From Actinomycetes bacterium (GTDB taxonomy: Bacteria; Actinomycetota; Acidimicrobiia; Acidimicrobiales; SZUA-35): a DNA stretch of 52,306 nt. A program made the translations under genes and the position numbers. The notes beneath the pieces were generated by a model that saw only the letters and a program-made list of their open reading frames with translations, was not told the origin of the DNA and searched no databases. Numbering within the stretch: position 1 is the stretch's first letter; the number at the start of each line of letters is the position of its first letter. This document shows positions 34,811-43,801 of the stretch, in pieces. The stretch spans positions 1-52,306 of the forward strand of contig JAJRQY010000078.1 of the NCBI GenBank assembly GCA_024280015.1, in the 5' to 3' direction.

Positions 34811-35881
34811 CTACGGGGTCGGGATGTTCAAGAGTCGGCTGGCGTTGCCGGAGTAGAGCTTGGGCAGAATCTCAGCTGGCAGGTCTAGGGCTGATACTTG
34901 CCAGCGACCTTGCGGGGGAATCTCGGCCTCAGGAGCATAGTCAAAGCACTCGTCGTCGGTTTCCAAGAACCGGTACCAGTGGCGGTAGTCCTCGGGCCCA
35001 ATCGGAAAGGCGTCAGTCCCGAACAACACTCGATCGGAGTACTGCATTATCAACTTGGCCGCCGCCCGCGGCTGGCGACCGAGCTCGGCCATACGCCCAC
35101 CCAGGTCCACCGACAAATTGGGCAACCGGTCCAACAAGCGCGCAACCAAGCCCAGGTCCTCCGCCGCTCCCCCGACATGGGCACCGACGAACTGTGTGCC
35201 AGGACAACTCTCGATCAACGAGGCCATTGATCCCAACAACTCGTCGAACCCTGGCAACCCCGGATCTCCAAACCACCAGTCCGGATGCTTAGCCAGCTCC
35301 TCAATTCGTTCATTGTGCTCATCCAGTGGCTGGAAGAACGCCAATGGGTCAGCGGTATGAATCAGCACTGGCAGTCCAAGCTGTCCGACCCGAACAAGAG
35401 CATCGTGCAGCCTGGGATCATCGGGCATGACAAGCGAACCTTGACCGTCGCGAACCGTGAGTCCCAGGTCCTTCCAAACCTTGAACCCTTTCGCTCCGTG
35501 ATCAGCTGCTGCCTCGACCTGTGCAACCAGGGCTGCCGATGCATCACCATCCTTACTCAGCACCCGCCAATCCAGGTGGGCGAAGGTATGAAACCGGCCA
35601 GGGTGAGCCAGGTCATAGCGTTCGAGGTTCTCGGCCAGCTCAGTCCCCCAACGCCCATCCAGGTTCACGATTGAGGTCACATCGCAGGCATCCATGGTGG
35701 CCAACAACTGGCCAACGTCAGGGGCCATCCAGCCGCCATCGCCCGACAGCCAACGACCAAGGTGGTTGTGGGCATCAATGACCGGCAGAGCCGGTCGGTC
35801 CAGCAGCGTTACGTCTACCCGCGCGCTGCTGCGGGGGCGAAAGTCCTCCAGTAACAAGTCTCCGAGTCCAGAATCAGTCAT
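34811..35881 (-). CDS. amidohydrolase-2 family protein, last gene of the sugar operon
   Basis: A 356-residue TIM-barrel metal-dependent hydrolase. Motifs are VIDAHNHLGRW (first metal site), VLIHTADPLAFF, FVGAHVGG and RVLFGTDAFP (catalytic Asp). This family includes lactonases and decarboxylases. The ATG at 35881 has AGGAGGGAAAC just upstream and overlaps the kinase stop region, so it is preferred over a start at 35908. Because it ends a sugar-catabolic operon, a sugar lactonase or related step is plausible, but no substrate can be deduced. Confidence 0.85.
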   Translation of the reverse strand: MTDSGLGDLLLEDFRPRSSARVDVTLLDRPALPVIDAHNHLGRWLSGDGGWMAPDVGQLLATMDACDVTSIVNLDGRWGTELAENLERYDLAHPGRFHTFAHLDWRVLSKDGDASAALVAQVEAAADHGAKGFKVWKDLGLTVRDGQGSLVMPDDPRLHDALVRVGQLGLPVLIHTADPLAFFQPLDEHNERIEELAKHPDWWFGDPGLPGFDELLGSMASLIESCPGTQFVGAHVGGAAEDLGLVARLLDRLPNLSVDLGGRMAELGRQPRAAAKLIMQYSDRVLFGTDAFPIGPEDYRHWYRFLETDDECFDYAPEAEIPPQGRWQVSALDLPAEILPKLYSGNASRLLNIPTP

Positions 35882-36959
35882 TGTTTCCCTCCTGTCGCGA
35901 ACCTTCAACCACTACAGCTAAGCGGGTCAACTCGGCGACACTATCTGGCTCGACCATTCCAGCGGAAAGATGGGCTGCGTTCGACGCACCACAGGCCAGA
36001 GCCAAGCGAAGGGCTTCAACCGGGCCCTCCTCCCACGCCAAGGCCAAACCGGCGAAGAAGCTATCTCCGCTCCCCGTCGGGTTCAGAACCCGAGGGGCAT
36101 CAACCTTGCCCCACCACCAGGCCTGGCCACCGCTCAAAACTGCTCCACCCGAACCCAGGGTCACAACGGCGGTGCCATCAATCCGCTTCGCCAATTCGGT
36201 CGCGGCACGAGAGCCAACCACTCCAGCTTCAGGCAGAACCAGGTCTGCTCCGAACTTGTAGTCTGATTCTGGCAATACTGACTCCTGCCAGTCGTGTCCC
36301 AGGTACTCCAGCGCTTCAGACAGGTTGACTTTCAGCACGGTGACAGATCGATCACCGTCGATGATCTCGGCCAGCGCAGCCCAACTGGTGTCAACCCAAA
36401 GCTCAGCCGACGACTCAATCGATCTCGTCAACTCGCCCATGAGTTCGCCCGCTTCCCGAGCACCAACCGCAGGCAAGCTTCCGCTAAGCAGCACGCGGGA
36501 ATGGTCGACTCCTGGTGCGGTCAACTCAGCGACGAGCTTGAGGAACTCGGACCAGCCGGCCTCATCGATCGCTCCCGGCTCGTTGAAATCGGTCACGGTG
36601 CCACGTTGAACGTTGTTCCCGTCAGCAGTCTGAGAAGCGTTCACCTCAGCAGTCTGAGAATCGACAATGGTGGTGCAGACCCGGGTTGGCAGGCTGGATT
36701 CAACCCACCGACAATCCAAGCCAGCAAGCTGAGCCAAGCGCTTGATCTCGTCCCCCGTGCCTCCGCCGACCGGCCCACAAAGGACGGATGCACCCCCAAG
36801 TGCAGCTACCACCTTGGCCACATTGGCTGCCTTGCCGCCGGGCTGAGCAATGACTTGTTTGGCCCGGTTGACTGAGCCCAAGGCAATTCTGTCCAGGACC
36901 AGTGTCCGGTCCAGCGACGGGCTTGGACCTATGCAGAGTACCGACGGTGATCCTGTCAT
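35874..36959 (-). CDS. PfkB sugar kinase, 1-phosphofructokinase/tagatose-6-phosphate kinase type
   Basis: A 361-residue member of the LacC/FruK branch. The N-terminus CIGPSPSLDRTLVLDRIALGSVNRA, then PGGKAANVAKVVAALGG and NPTGSGDSFFAGLA (catalytic Asp), are diagnostic. In an operon with a LacD/YihT-type aldolase it most likely phosphorylates a ketohexose 6-phosphate (tagatose-6-phosphate-like) at C1 to give the bisphosphate. It overlaps the other kinase by four bases and the amidohydrolase by eight. An insertion near residues 105-120 (TAEVNASQTADGNN) is unusual. Confidence 0.9.
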   Translation of the reverse strand: MTGSPSVLCIGPSPSLDRTLVLDRIALGSVNRAKQVIAQPGGKAANVAKVVAALGGASVLCGPVGGGTGDEIKRLAQLAGLDCRWVESSLPTRVCTTIVDSQTAEVNASQTADGNNVQRGTVTDFNEPGAIDEAGWSEFLKLVAELTAPGVDHSRVLLSGSLPAVGAREAGELMGELTRSIESSAELWVDTSWAALAEIIDGDRSVTVLKVNLSEALEYLGHDWQESVLPESDYKFGADLVLPEAGVVGSRAATELAKRIDGTAVVTLGSGGAVLSGGQAWWWGKVDAPRVLNPTGSGDSFFAGLALAWEEGPVEALRLALACGASNAAHLSAGMVEPDSVAELTRLAVVVEGSRQEGNND

Positions 36960-37918
36960 TGTTCGCCGTTGGCCTCTGCCTGGCGCCCCGTTTCTTGAAA
37001 GACGTGTACCTGTTCCCTCGAGGGTTGTGCCACCGTCCCGCCTCGACCGCCAACCGACAAGGACCCAGCAGCCAATCCAAGGGCAAGTGAGTCCACTTCG
37101 TCCAGTCCGGTGAGGACACCGGTTAGGAATCCGGCGTTGAACGAATCGCCTGCTCCAATGGCATCAACAACTTCGACTGTTGCCGCCAGACGTGACCAGC
37201 GTTGTGAGCCGTGAACCACCAAGGCCCCGCTCCGACCGCGCTTGACCACAATGGTTTCGACCATGGTGCAAAGGTGGTCAATTGCCGACTCCAAACCGTC
37301 ATCACCAGCCTTGCCCGCCAGCAGGATTGCCTCCTCTTCATTGGGCAGCAAATAGTCACACTGGGCCAGCAAGTCATCTGCTTGCCAGGCCTCGGACGGG
37401 TCCCAATTGGTATCCATGGAGACCGTGCAACCAGCAGCCCGAGCCTCCTTCAGTAGATCAGCCAGAACCGTTCGTATCCCAGAGAGCAGGAACACTCCAG
37501 CAAGATGCACATGACGAGTCCTGGCGAAGATTGAGCTCTGGGTGTGCTCGGGCAACAGGGCCGCCAACGACCCGGCGTAGGTCAGGATGGCTCGGTCATC
37601 GCCATCAACGAGATGCACACTGATTCCGGTCGATTGAGTCGGGTCGGCCACAACCAAGGACGTGTCAACGCCGCACTTCTGGAGCTGACCGATACTGACA
37701 CGACCGAGATCGTCATCTCCGACAACAGCAACAATGCCGGTTCGCAATCCGAGCTTGGCCAATCCACAGGCCGTGATAGCCCCAGAACCACCAAGAGTCA
37801 GCGCACCGTCGTCGACCAAGGTTTCTGCCTGGCCGAAACGTGGGGCGATTCCTTCGCCCGACAAGATCAGGTCCGCGTTGAGATCCCCTATGACCAAGAC
37901 GTCAAACTCAGGAGTCAT
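36956..37918 (-). CDS. PfkB sugar kinase, ribokinase-like
   Basis: A 320-residue kinase. VLVIGDLNADLIL at the N-terminus, GGSGAITACGLAKLGL, VSMDTNWDPSEAW, YLLPNEEEAILL, and the signature VVDAIGAGDSFNAGF define the ribokinase/fructokinase branch. Since the transporter here is ABC type and imports unphosphorylated sugar, this enzyme is a candidate for the first phosphorylation of the monosaccharide (at the hydroxymethyl). The other kinase would do the second step. This division is inferred. Confidence 0.9.
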   Translation of the reverse strand: MTPEFDVLVIGDLNADLILSGEGIAPRFGQAETLVDDGALTLGGSGAITACGLAKLGLRTGIVAVVGDDDLGRVSIGQLQKCGVDTSLVVADPTQSTGISVHLVDGDDRAILTYAGSLAALLPEHTQSSIFARTRHVHLAGVFLLSGIRTVLADLLKEARAAGCTVSMDTNWDPSEAWQADDLLAQCDYLLPNEEEAILLAGKAGDDGLESAIDHLCTMVETIVVKRGRSGALVVHGSQRWSRLAATVEVVDAIGAGDSFNAGFLTGVLTGLDEVDSLALGLAAGSLSVGGRGGTVAQPSREQVHVFQETGRQAEANGEQ

Positions 37919-37962
37919 CAGTGACCCTTCGATTCTCAGGAGCTACGGACCAGAGCCTCACG

Positions 37963-38955
37963 CTAGTAGGCCTCAAACCAGCGCTCTGCCACCGGCTCTG
38001 GATCGGCATAAACCGACCAGGCCGATCGCGCATGCTCGGTGACAATGTCACGCAGTTCCAGCATCCGGTCTACACCCATACCCGCGAGGAAACGTTGCCG
38101 AGCCTCCCCATCCACCTCGGTCGCTTCTCGCCAAACCGCTCGCCCGGCCAGTACCCCGCTCGCACCGGCATTGCAGGCAATCCTGGCCTGAGCAGCGAAG
38201 AGGTCAAATCCGACCCCAGCACTCAGCAACAGCCAGGGAACCTCACTGGCTTCGGTGAGCTCGATGCAAGCCTCGGCCCAATTCTGACGATCGTGATCGA
38301 TATTGGAGTCAACGGGAAACTCCGTCTTGAGCATGTCGATGTCCAGGGTCGAGAGTTGACGCGCCGTTTCGATCACCACACGACGTCGTTCCTCTGAACT
38401 CAATGGCATGCCAGCATCGCGGGAGAAGTGAAGGGGTTCGACCACGAGGGGAAGTTCGGCCTTGGCACAATCGGTAGCAACATCAGCCACGATCTGAATC
38501 TGGCTGGCGGCACGGTCAGCATCAGGATGAAAGTACAACAACAGCTTTGCTGCACTGGCCCCCATTCGAACGGCTTTGGCCGCATCGAAGCCATCGATGA
38601 GGACGGTGCGGCGATCGGTGCTGGCTTCTTGGTACCCAGTTTCTTCCACCGCCACGATGAGGCCAGTAGAGCCGGGGAGTTGCCCGGAGCGAATGATTTG
38701 AGCTGCGCCGAATTCAGGGTCAACCAGAACGCCAGTGACGTGAGGACCAATGGCTTCAATCACCTCACCCTTGAATCGGACGAGGTCTTCATAGGGAACT
38801 GATGATGGATCATCGGGCGCGAGTGCCCGACGAAGGTTGCCACGCTGGTCTGCCGCCACCAGGGCGAACCGGCCCTCCGAGTCAGCGATCTGGGCCAGTC
38901 GGCGTTGCTTGCCAATGGATAAGGCCCGTGGTCCCGGGCGAGCAGGGGTGGTCAT
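37963..38955 (-). CDS. LacD/YihT-type class I aldolase
   Basis: A 330-residue TIM-barrel aldolase. VAADQRGNLRR, VLVDPEFG, LVVEPL, DIDMLKTEFPVD (Schiff-base Lys210) and LSAGVGFDLFAAQARIACNAGASGVLAGRAVW correspond point by point to LacD (tagatose-1,6-bisphosphate aldolase) and YihT (sulfofructose-1-phosphate aldolase). A bisphosphate ketohexose cleaved to dihydroxyacetone phosphate plus an aldehyde is expected. It overlaps the GH4 gene by four bases and is followed by the kinases. Confidence 0.88.
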   Translation of the reverse strand: MTTPARPGPRALSIGKQRRLAQIADSEGRFALVAADQRGNLRRALAPDDPSSVPYEDLVRFKGEVIEAIGPHVTGVLVDPEFGAAQIIRSGQLPGSTGLIVAVEETGYQEASTDRRTVLIDGFDAAKAVRMGASAAKLLLYFHPDADRAASQIQIVADVATDCAKAELPLVVEPLHFSRDAGMPLSSEERRRVVIETARQLSTLDIDMLKTEFPVDSNIDHDRQNWAEACIELTEASEVPWLLLSAGVGFDLFAAQARIACNAGASGVLAGRAVWREATEVDGEARQRFLAGMGVDRMLELRDIVTEHARSAWSVYADPEPVAERWFEAY

Positions 38956-40334
38956 GATTCTTGGCTACCAGTCTCACTGCCATTCTCACTCGCGGTCTCA
39001 GAAACAGTCTCTGATAAGTAAGCCGGAAGGTATTCCTTCTCTGCTTCGACCATCTCGTCGAACATGGCGCGAATCTCGGCCAAGGAGCACACCGCTGATG
39101 TCAGCGGGTCGATCATCAAGGCATGAACGGCAGCTTCTCGGTCTTGGTTGATGATCGAGTCCGCCACCAGATCGTGGAACGAGGTGTGCACATGGTCAAG
39201 GTTGGCCAGGTGGGTTGGCAAGGATCCGAAGGGCTGAGGGTGGATGCCCTCACCATCAATGACGGCCTTGACCTCAACCGTGGAACCAGACGGAAGATTG
39301 TCCACCAAGAGACCCGAGGGCCCGGAGTCCTGATTCGGCACGTTCACGTAGACCTCACATGGCTCGTCGTTCTCCATGGCGTCCATGATGTAGGACGCGT
39401 ACTCGGCCCCGCGTTCAATCTCGATTGGCTCACCGCCAGACAATCCTTGCCGAAGAATCTCATCAGCTTCGGCTCGCCATGTCGGCCAATTGTTGGCGTA
39501 GAACCCGGACTCGCCCCGGTAGCCGGATCGGGCGTACTTCTCCACCAGATCGGGGCGCTTGCGGAAGTATTGGGTGTATTCGGATGAGTGACCGCTGGTT
39601 TCGGTGGGAAAGGCTCCCAGCTGCTTCATCATCTCAAAGCGGATCAAGTCCTGCTCGGCAATCTCGGAGTTGGCGGCCAGCTCACGAAGACGGGGGTAGA
39701 CATCGACACCCTGGTGTTCGAGGTCCAGGATCCACGACAAGTGATTCACACCGGCTGATCGGTAGGTGAGTTCAGAAACCGGGATCTCCAAGAACCCGGC
39801 AAGCTCCTCCACCGTGTGGGTGATCGAGTGACACAGCCCATAGATCGGCTGGTCAGTCACACGGCTGCCGGTCAGGACGGTGAGTGACATCGGGTTGGTG
39901 TAATTGAAGATGGTGGCGTCGGGGCAGAACTTCTTGGCGTCGGCCAGAATCTCGATCCAGGCTGGCAGGGTGCGCAGGGCTTTGAACAAGCCACCAGGCC
40001 CGATGGTGTCACCAATGCACTGGTCGATGCCGTACTTCATCGGGATGTCATAGTCATGGCGGACGTTAGCCAGGCCATGCACCTCGATGGTGTTGATGAG
40101 GTAGTCGGTGCCAGGCATCATGTCGGCTCGAGCCATGCTTGACTCGACCTTCCAGTCCCGACCGGTTCGTTCAATCAGGTGCTCGCCAACCTGGTGAGCG
40201 AGCTCCAATCGAACCGGATCAATATCGACCAGGGCAAAGGTTCCACTGGGTAGGCCAGGCGTCGACAAGACGTCGGTCATCAACTCGGTTGAGAACTCGG
40301 CGCTACCAGCACCGATGATGGTCATTTTCACCAT
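38952..40334 (-). CDS. GH4-family NAD/Mn-dependent glycosidase
   Basis: A 460-residue family 4 glycoside hydrolase, an oxidation-elimination enzyme needing NAD and Mn. The Rossmann loop is TIIGAGSAEFS; metal ligands are Cys168 in LCHSI and His198 in GVNHLSW. NYTNPMSLTV is the conserved substrate/NAD segment. CHS is found in the alpha-galactosidase (MelA) branch, whereas the 6-phospho-glycosidase branch has other triads, so a non-phosphorylated alpha-galactoside-like substrate is favoured. The C-terminus carries a Ser/Glu/Thr repeat (ETVSETASENGSETGS). Part of the sugar operon. Confidence 0.9.
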   Translation of the reverse strand: MVKMTIIGAGSAEFSTELMTDVLSTPGLPSGTFALVDIDPVRLELAHQVGEHLIERTGRDWKVESSMARADMMPGTDYLINTIEVHGLANVRHDYDIPMKYGIDQCIGDTIGPGGLFKALRTLPAWIEILADAKKFCPDATIFNYTNPMSLTVLTGSRVTDQPIYGLCHSITHTVEELAGFLEIPVSELTYRSAGVNHLSWILDLEHQGVDVYPRLRELAANSEIAEQDLIRFEMMKQLGAFPTETSGHSSEYTQYFRKRPDLVEKYARSGYRGESGFYANNWPTWRAEADEILRQGLSGGEPIEIERGAEYASYIMDAMENDEPCEVYVNVPNQDSGPSGLLVDNLPSGSTVEVKAVIDGEGIHPQPFGSLPTHLANLDHVHTSFHDLVADSIINQDREAAVHALMIDPLTSAVCSLAEIRAMFDEMVEAEKEYLPAYLSETVSETASENGSETGSQES

Positions 40335-40377
40335 GAAGTATCTTCTTCTTTCTGAAACGAACTCTTGCCGACTACTC

Positions 40378-40434
40378 GATGCCGGACTTACTTGATGTTG
40401 GACTTATTTGATGCCGGGCTTACTTGATGCCGGT
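40378..40434. repeat. 16-bp tandem repeat overlapping a stop codon, about 3.5 copies
   Basis: Plus-strand units start at 40378, 40394, 40410 and 40426; the consensus is GATGCCGGACTTACTT with two to three substitutions per copy. On the minus strand each copy reproduces the last codons and the stop (GGCATCAAGTAA) of the permease gene ending at 40420. The C-terminal codons plus stop have therefore been copied into the 3' region by slippage. Confidence 0.85.
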
Positions 40435-41247
40435 CAGCGTGATGCCTCGCACGATCCAACGCTGGGCAAGAGCGAAGAGGAACAAGACGGGCATCACGAT
40501 GAGAACCGAAGCAGCCATGGTCAGATGAATCTGGTTGCTGTGCTGGTTGGAGTACCAGGTCAAGATGATGGGCAGGGTGCGCTTGTCCTGCTCGGTGAGC
40601 ACGATGAGCGGCCACAGATAGGCGTTCCAATGAGTCATGAAGGTGAGCAGGCCAAGAGTAGCCATGGCTGGCCGCAGCTGTGGAAGCACGATTGAGCGGT
40701 AGATCCGGAATTCGCTGGCACCATCAACCCGTGCAGCTGCCAGCAGGTCATTGGGGATCGACTTGCAGAACTGGGTCATCAAGAAGATGCCGAACGCATC
40801 GATGAAGGCGGGAAGCACCAGCCCCCAAAGATTGTTCAGAAGGTGAAGCTTCACCAGGATCAAGAAGCCCGGGATCATGGTGACCTGGGCGGGGATCATC
40901 ATGGTGGCCAGGATGTACCAGAAGAGTTTCTTGCTTCCTTTGAACTCGAACTTGGCGAAGATGTAGCCGAAGAGAGTGCTGGTGAACAAGGTGGCGAACA
41001 CGTTGGCAAAGGCCACAAAGGCCGAGTTGCGGTAGAACAGGGCCAGGTTCAGATCTGGGTCATTCAGGATGGTCCGGTAGTTATCGAAGGTGAAATTTTC
41101 TGGCCAAAACGTTGGTGGCGATTGCCGAATTTCGGCACCAGTCTTGAAGCTGGCCAAGATGGTCCACACGAAGGGCGCAGCAGCAACAAAGGAGAAGAGA
41201 ATCAGAACCAGGTAGCTGGGCAGTCGGAATGAGCGGAGACGTAGCAT
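40420..41247 (-). CDS. ABC sugar transporter permease, MalG type
   Basis: A 275-residue inner-membrane permease with six helices. The start ATG at 41247 (MLRLRSFRLPSYL) is preferred; an upstream in-frame start at 41307 would add an unlikely leader. The conserved EAA loop is LLAAARVDGASEFRIYRSIVLPQLRPAMATLG, which docks the ATPase. It is one base away from the other permease's stop. The typical MalG C-terminus RWIVRGITLTGIK is present. No ATPase gene is in the locus, so an ATPase shared among sugar transporters is expected elsewhere. Confidence 0.93.
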   Translation of the reverse strand: MLRLRSFRLPSYLVLILFSFVAAAPFVWTILASFKTGAEIRQSPPTFWPENFTFDNYRTILNDPDLNLALFYRNSAFVAFANVFATLFTSTLFGYIFAKFEFKGSKKLFWYILATMMIPAQVTMIPGFLILVKLHLLNNLWGLVLPAFIDAFGIFLMTQFCKSIPNDLLAAARVDGASEFRIYRSIVLPQLRPAMATLGLLTFMTHWNAYLWPLIVLTEQDKRTLPIILTWYSNQHSNQIHLTMAASVLIVMPVLFLFALAQRWIVRGITLTGIK

Positions 41248-41248
41248 C

Positions 41249-42295
41249 TCAGTACTCCCAATCCGAACGAAGCAGTTTCGATTGCACCAGTGACAGCACC
41301 AGGACAATCAAGAACAGGACAACCGATACTGCGGCGGCCCAACCCATTCGCTGGAAACGGAATGCGCTCTCGTAGATGTCAATGGACAAGGCCCGAGTTT
41401 GGTCATTGGGGCCACCATTGGTCATGACCTGGAAGAGGTCGAACACTTGGAAGGCGGAGATCATGGTCAGGACTGAGGCCAACATGATGGTGGGCTTGAG
41501 CAGGGGGATGGTGACGTGGCGGAAAAGCTGCCAGGGCTTGGCCCCGTCGATCAATGCCGCTTCCTTTACTGATTGGGGCACACCCTGTAGCGCCGCAATG
41601 AAGATGATCAGGTTGTAGCCAAGGTCTTGCCAGAGGTAGGCGACAATGACAGCGAAGAGTGAAACCGGAATGCCAAGCACGGTGAGCGATGGGTCGCTGG
41701 TCCAGGCAATGATTGTCGTTTCGCCAACCACCTTGCTGATCAGAGCATTGAGCAAGCCCCGCTGCGGGCTCAAGATGAAGCCCCACATGATGGCGACACC
41801 GACAGCAGAGGTGAGAACCGGTAGGAAAAACAGGTTGCGGAACAACGGCCGCATTCGCTGGTGGACTGATTCGATGAGCGAAGCCAGGGGGAGGGTGATG
41901 GCCAGGTTGAGGGGCACAACCAGGAAAGCAAACAGGAGAGTGGTGCGAAGGCTGAGGTGGAACTGGCGAACCTCCAACGGCTTCTCGGCGGAGAAATCCG
42001 TCATCTTTTGGAAGTTCTCAATCCCAACAAACGGATTCTCGCCGCCAAGGCCAAGGATGGGTCCACCGGTTCGGCGGGCGCTGTAGTCAAAGAAGGCAAG
42101 GGCGACCGCCCAGATGATCGGCAACACGGAGAAGACCGCCATGTACAGCACCATTGGTGTGACCATGCCAAAGACAAACCGGCGCTCGGCACCTTTGCGT
42201 CCGGTCAGGAATGATGAGCGCCTGCTCGACGCCTTCGCCACTGTCTCTGATGATGCCTTACTATCTGATGTCTTGATTTTTGATGATGCACTCAT
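41249..42295 (-). CDS. ABC sugar transporter permease, MalF type
   Basis: A 348-residue permease. A Ser/Lys-rich N-terminal tail of about 40 residues precedes the first helix (FVFGMVTPMVLYMAVFSVLPIIW). The EAA loop is KEAALIDGAKPWQLFRHVTIPLLKPT. AGAGGA lies just upstream of the ATG. It forms the transmembrane pair with the MalG-type gene and receives substrate from the lipoprotein encoded at 42455. Confidence 0.93.
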   Translation of the reverse strand: MSASSKIKTSDSKASSETVAKASSRRSSFLTGRKGAERRFVFGMVTPMVLYMAVFSVLPIIWAVALAFFDYSARRTGGPILGLGGENPFVGIENFQKMTDFSAEKPLEVRQFHLSLRTTLLFAFLVVPLNLAITLPLASLIESVHQRMRPLFRNLFFLPVLTSAVGVAIMWGFILSPQRGLLNALISKVVGETTIIAWTSDPSLTVLGIPVSLFAVIVAYLWQDLGYNLIIFIAALQGVPQSVKEAALIDGAKPWQLFRHVTIPLLKPTIMLASVLTMISAFQVFDLFQVMTNGGPNDQTRALSIDIYESAFRFQRMGWAAAVSVVLFLIVLVLSLVQSKLLRSDWEY

Positions 42296-42381
42296 CTGGA
42301 TTCCTCTTGACGATCAGGCTGACAGACGACGGATTGGACAGGCTAGGGCTAGGAATGAACAGGTGAATCAGATGGATGGGA

Positions 42382-42422
42382 GGCGGGTTCGCCAGCTTCC
42401 AAGAGGAGCCGACAAACCCGCC
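42382..42422 (-). promoter_or_regulatory. 8-bp stem-loop between binding-protein and permease genes
   Basis: GGCGGGTT (42382-42389) and AACCCGCC (42415-42422) pair around a 25-base loop in the 159-bp gap after the binding-protein stop. Such structures often protect the upstream mRNA or dampen read-through so that binding protein exceeds permease. Function inferred from position. Confidence 0.45.
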
Positions 42423-42454
42423 AGGGGAGAGTTACACGAATCTCAAATGGCTAC

Positions 42455-43801
42455 TTAGCCAATGGTTTCGTTTGCTTCACGTTCCATATTGGCGAGGCCA
42501 TCGGCAATGGACTCATTGCCCTGCAACACCTGGAGGATGTGCTCGTAGGTGATGTCGTACCAGACCAGGTCGCGGTCGGGCAGATCGCCGACGTACTGAC
42601 CATGCTCAAGCAGGGGAAGGAAGGCAGCAAAGTGCGGGAAGTCCGCTAGCAGGGCATCAGCATTTGCACCGGTGGCGTTGGCCTTCAGGGCGGGCAGGGT
42701 GCCTGCACCGGTATTCCATTGGATGGCATTCGCTTCGTTCAGAGTTACGAACTCAACGAAGGCCCAAGCTGCATCTTGTACCTCGCTACCACTGGAGACC
42801 GTGAGACCCCAACCGGAGTCAGCAACAAAGGTCGGCTCAGAGCCCATGCTTGGCAGGGCGACATAGGAGGTGACCTCTGCAACCTCGGGGAAGTCTTCGG
42901 CATAGTCAGCAATGACCCATGGACCAACGAGGCCGGTGGCGCAGAACTCTTCGAAGAAGCAATCACCAACCCAGTTGTTGAGGTCGTTGAACAGAACCGG
43001 ATCAACCAGATCCGCATCAACAAAGGCTTTCATCTGTTCCAGAGCCGCCTTTCCTTCAGGGGTGTCAATGGTGAAGGCCGAACCGTCTTCTGCCAGGTAG
43101 GAGCCGCCCTGTTGCACGATCATGGAGTAGAAGGTGTAGGGGATGGCATCGCTGGAGGTGAACATATAGCCCGATCGGGTCATGTCGCCTTGACCGCCTA
43201 CCGACATCTTGGCCGTGTCGGCAATGAAGGCGTCCCAGTCGGCCCAGCCAGCAGCGGGATCGATGCCGGCGTCGGCCGCCATGGTCTCATTGATCAGGGT
43301 TGCTCCGTACTCGATGTTGTATTCTTGGGGCATGCCATACAGCGAGTCTCCGCAGGTGTACCCATCGATGGCAGCCTCGAAGAAGATCTCCTCGGCTTTG
43401 TCCTTGGTCAGAACACCCTCAGGAACGGTGGCCAGATTGTCGGCGTAGCTGCAGGTCCAACTTCCAAACACCTGGAGCACGTCAGCTTCGGTTCCGGCTG
43501 GAAGCGATGTCTGCAGGGTCTGGATGTAGGTGTCGTAGTCGAAGGTTTCGAACTCGATACTGACGCCAGGGTTGGCGGTCTCAAAGGCGGTCGCAAGATC
43601 CTTGAGTCCACTATTGAACGCATCGTTCTGGTGGGTCCAGACCCGAATGTTCCCGCTGATTTCACCGGAAGCCTCGCCTCCGTCGCCGCCGCCTCCAGCA
43701 GAACTCGAGTCCGAGCTGGACGACCCGCCGGTGCAAGCAGAGGCGATCATCGCCAGTGCAAGGGCCGCCACCACCCAGATTGATCTATTGGTCTTACGCA
43801 T
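42455..43801 (-). CDS. ABC transporter sugar-binding lipoprotein (family 1)
   Basis: A 448-residue extracellular solute-binding protein. The ATG at 43801 (MRKTNRSIWVVAALALAMIASAC) follows GGGAGAG; lipobox ASAC at Cys23. A Gly/Ser linker leads into NIRVWTHQNDAFNSGLKDLATAFETANPGVSIEFETFDYDTYIQTLQ, a clear family-1 (MalE-like) fold, with several cysteines (GSWTCSYAD, DGYTCGDS, VGDCFFEEFC) that may form disulfides. DLVWYDITYEHILQVLQGNES is the typical C-terminal region. It delivers sugar oligomers to the two permeases. Confidence 0.93.
   Translation of the reverse strand: MRKTNRSIWVVAALALAMIASACTGGSSSSDSSSAGGGGDGGEASGEISGNIRVWTHQNDAFNSGLKDLATAFETANPGVSIEFETFDYDTYIQTLQTSLPAGTEADVLQVFGSWTCSYADNLATVPEGVLTKDKAEEIFFEAAIDGYTCGDSLYGMPQEYNIEYGATLINETMAADAGIDPAAGWADWDAFIADTAKMSVGGQGDMTRSGYMFTSSDAIPYTFYSMIVQQGGSYLAEDGSAFTIDTPEGKAALEQMKAFVDADLVDPVLFNDLNNWVGDCFFEEFCATGLVGPWVIADYAEDFPEVAEVTSYVALPSMGSEPTFVADSGWGLTVSSGSEVQDAAWAFVEFVTLNEANAIQWNTGAGTLPALKANATGANADALLADFPHFAAFLPLLEHGQYVGDLPDRDLVWYDITYEHILQVLQGNESIADGLANMEREANETIG

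Noticed and set aside
37963-38955. Sulfoquinovose pathway reading of the aldolase (YihT-like)
   Set aside because: The aldolase is about equally like LacD and YihT, but the locus lacks a sulfoquinovosidase, a YihS isomerase and sulfonate exporters, while an AgaS-like SIS protein is present. The aminosugar route is preferred but the sulfosugar option is not excluded.
42719-43783. A 354-codon plus-strand open frame opposite the sugar-binding lipoprotein
   Set aside because: No signal peptide or known motif; the binding-protein gene is clear on the minus strand.
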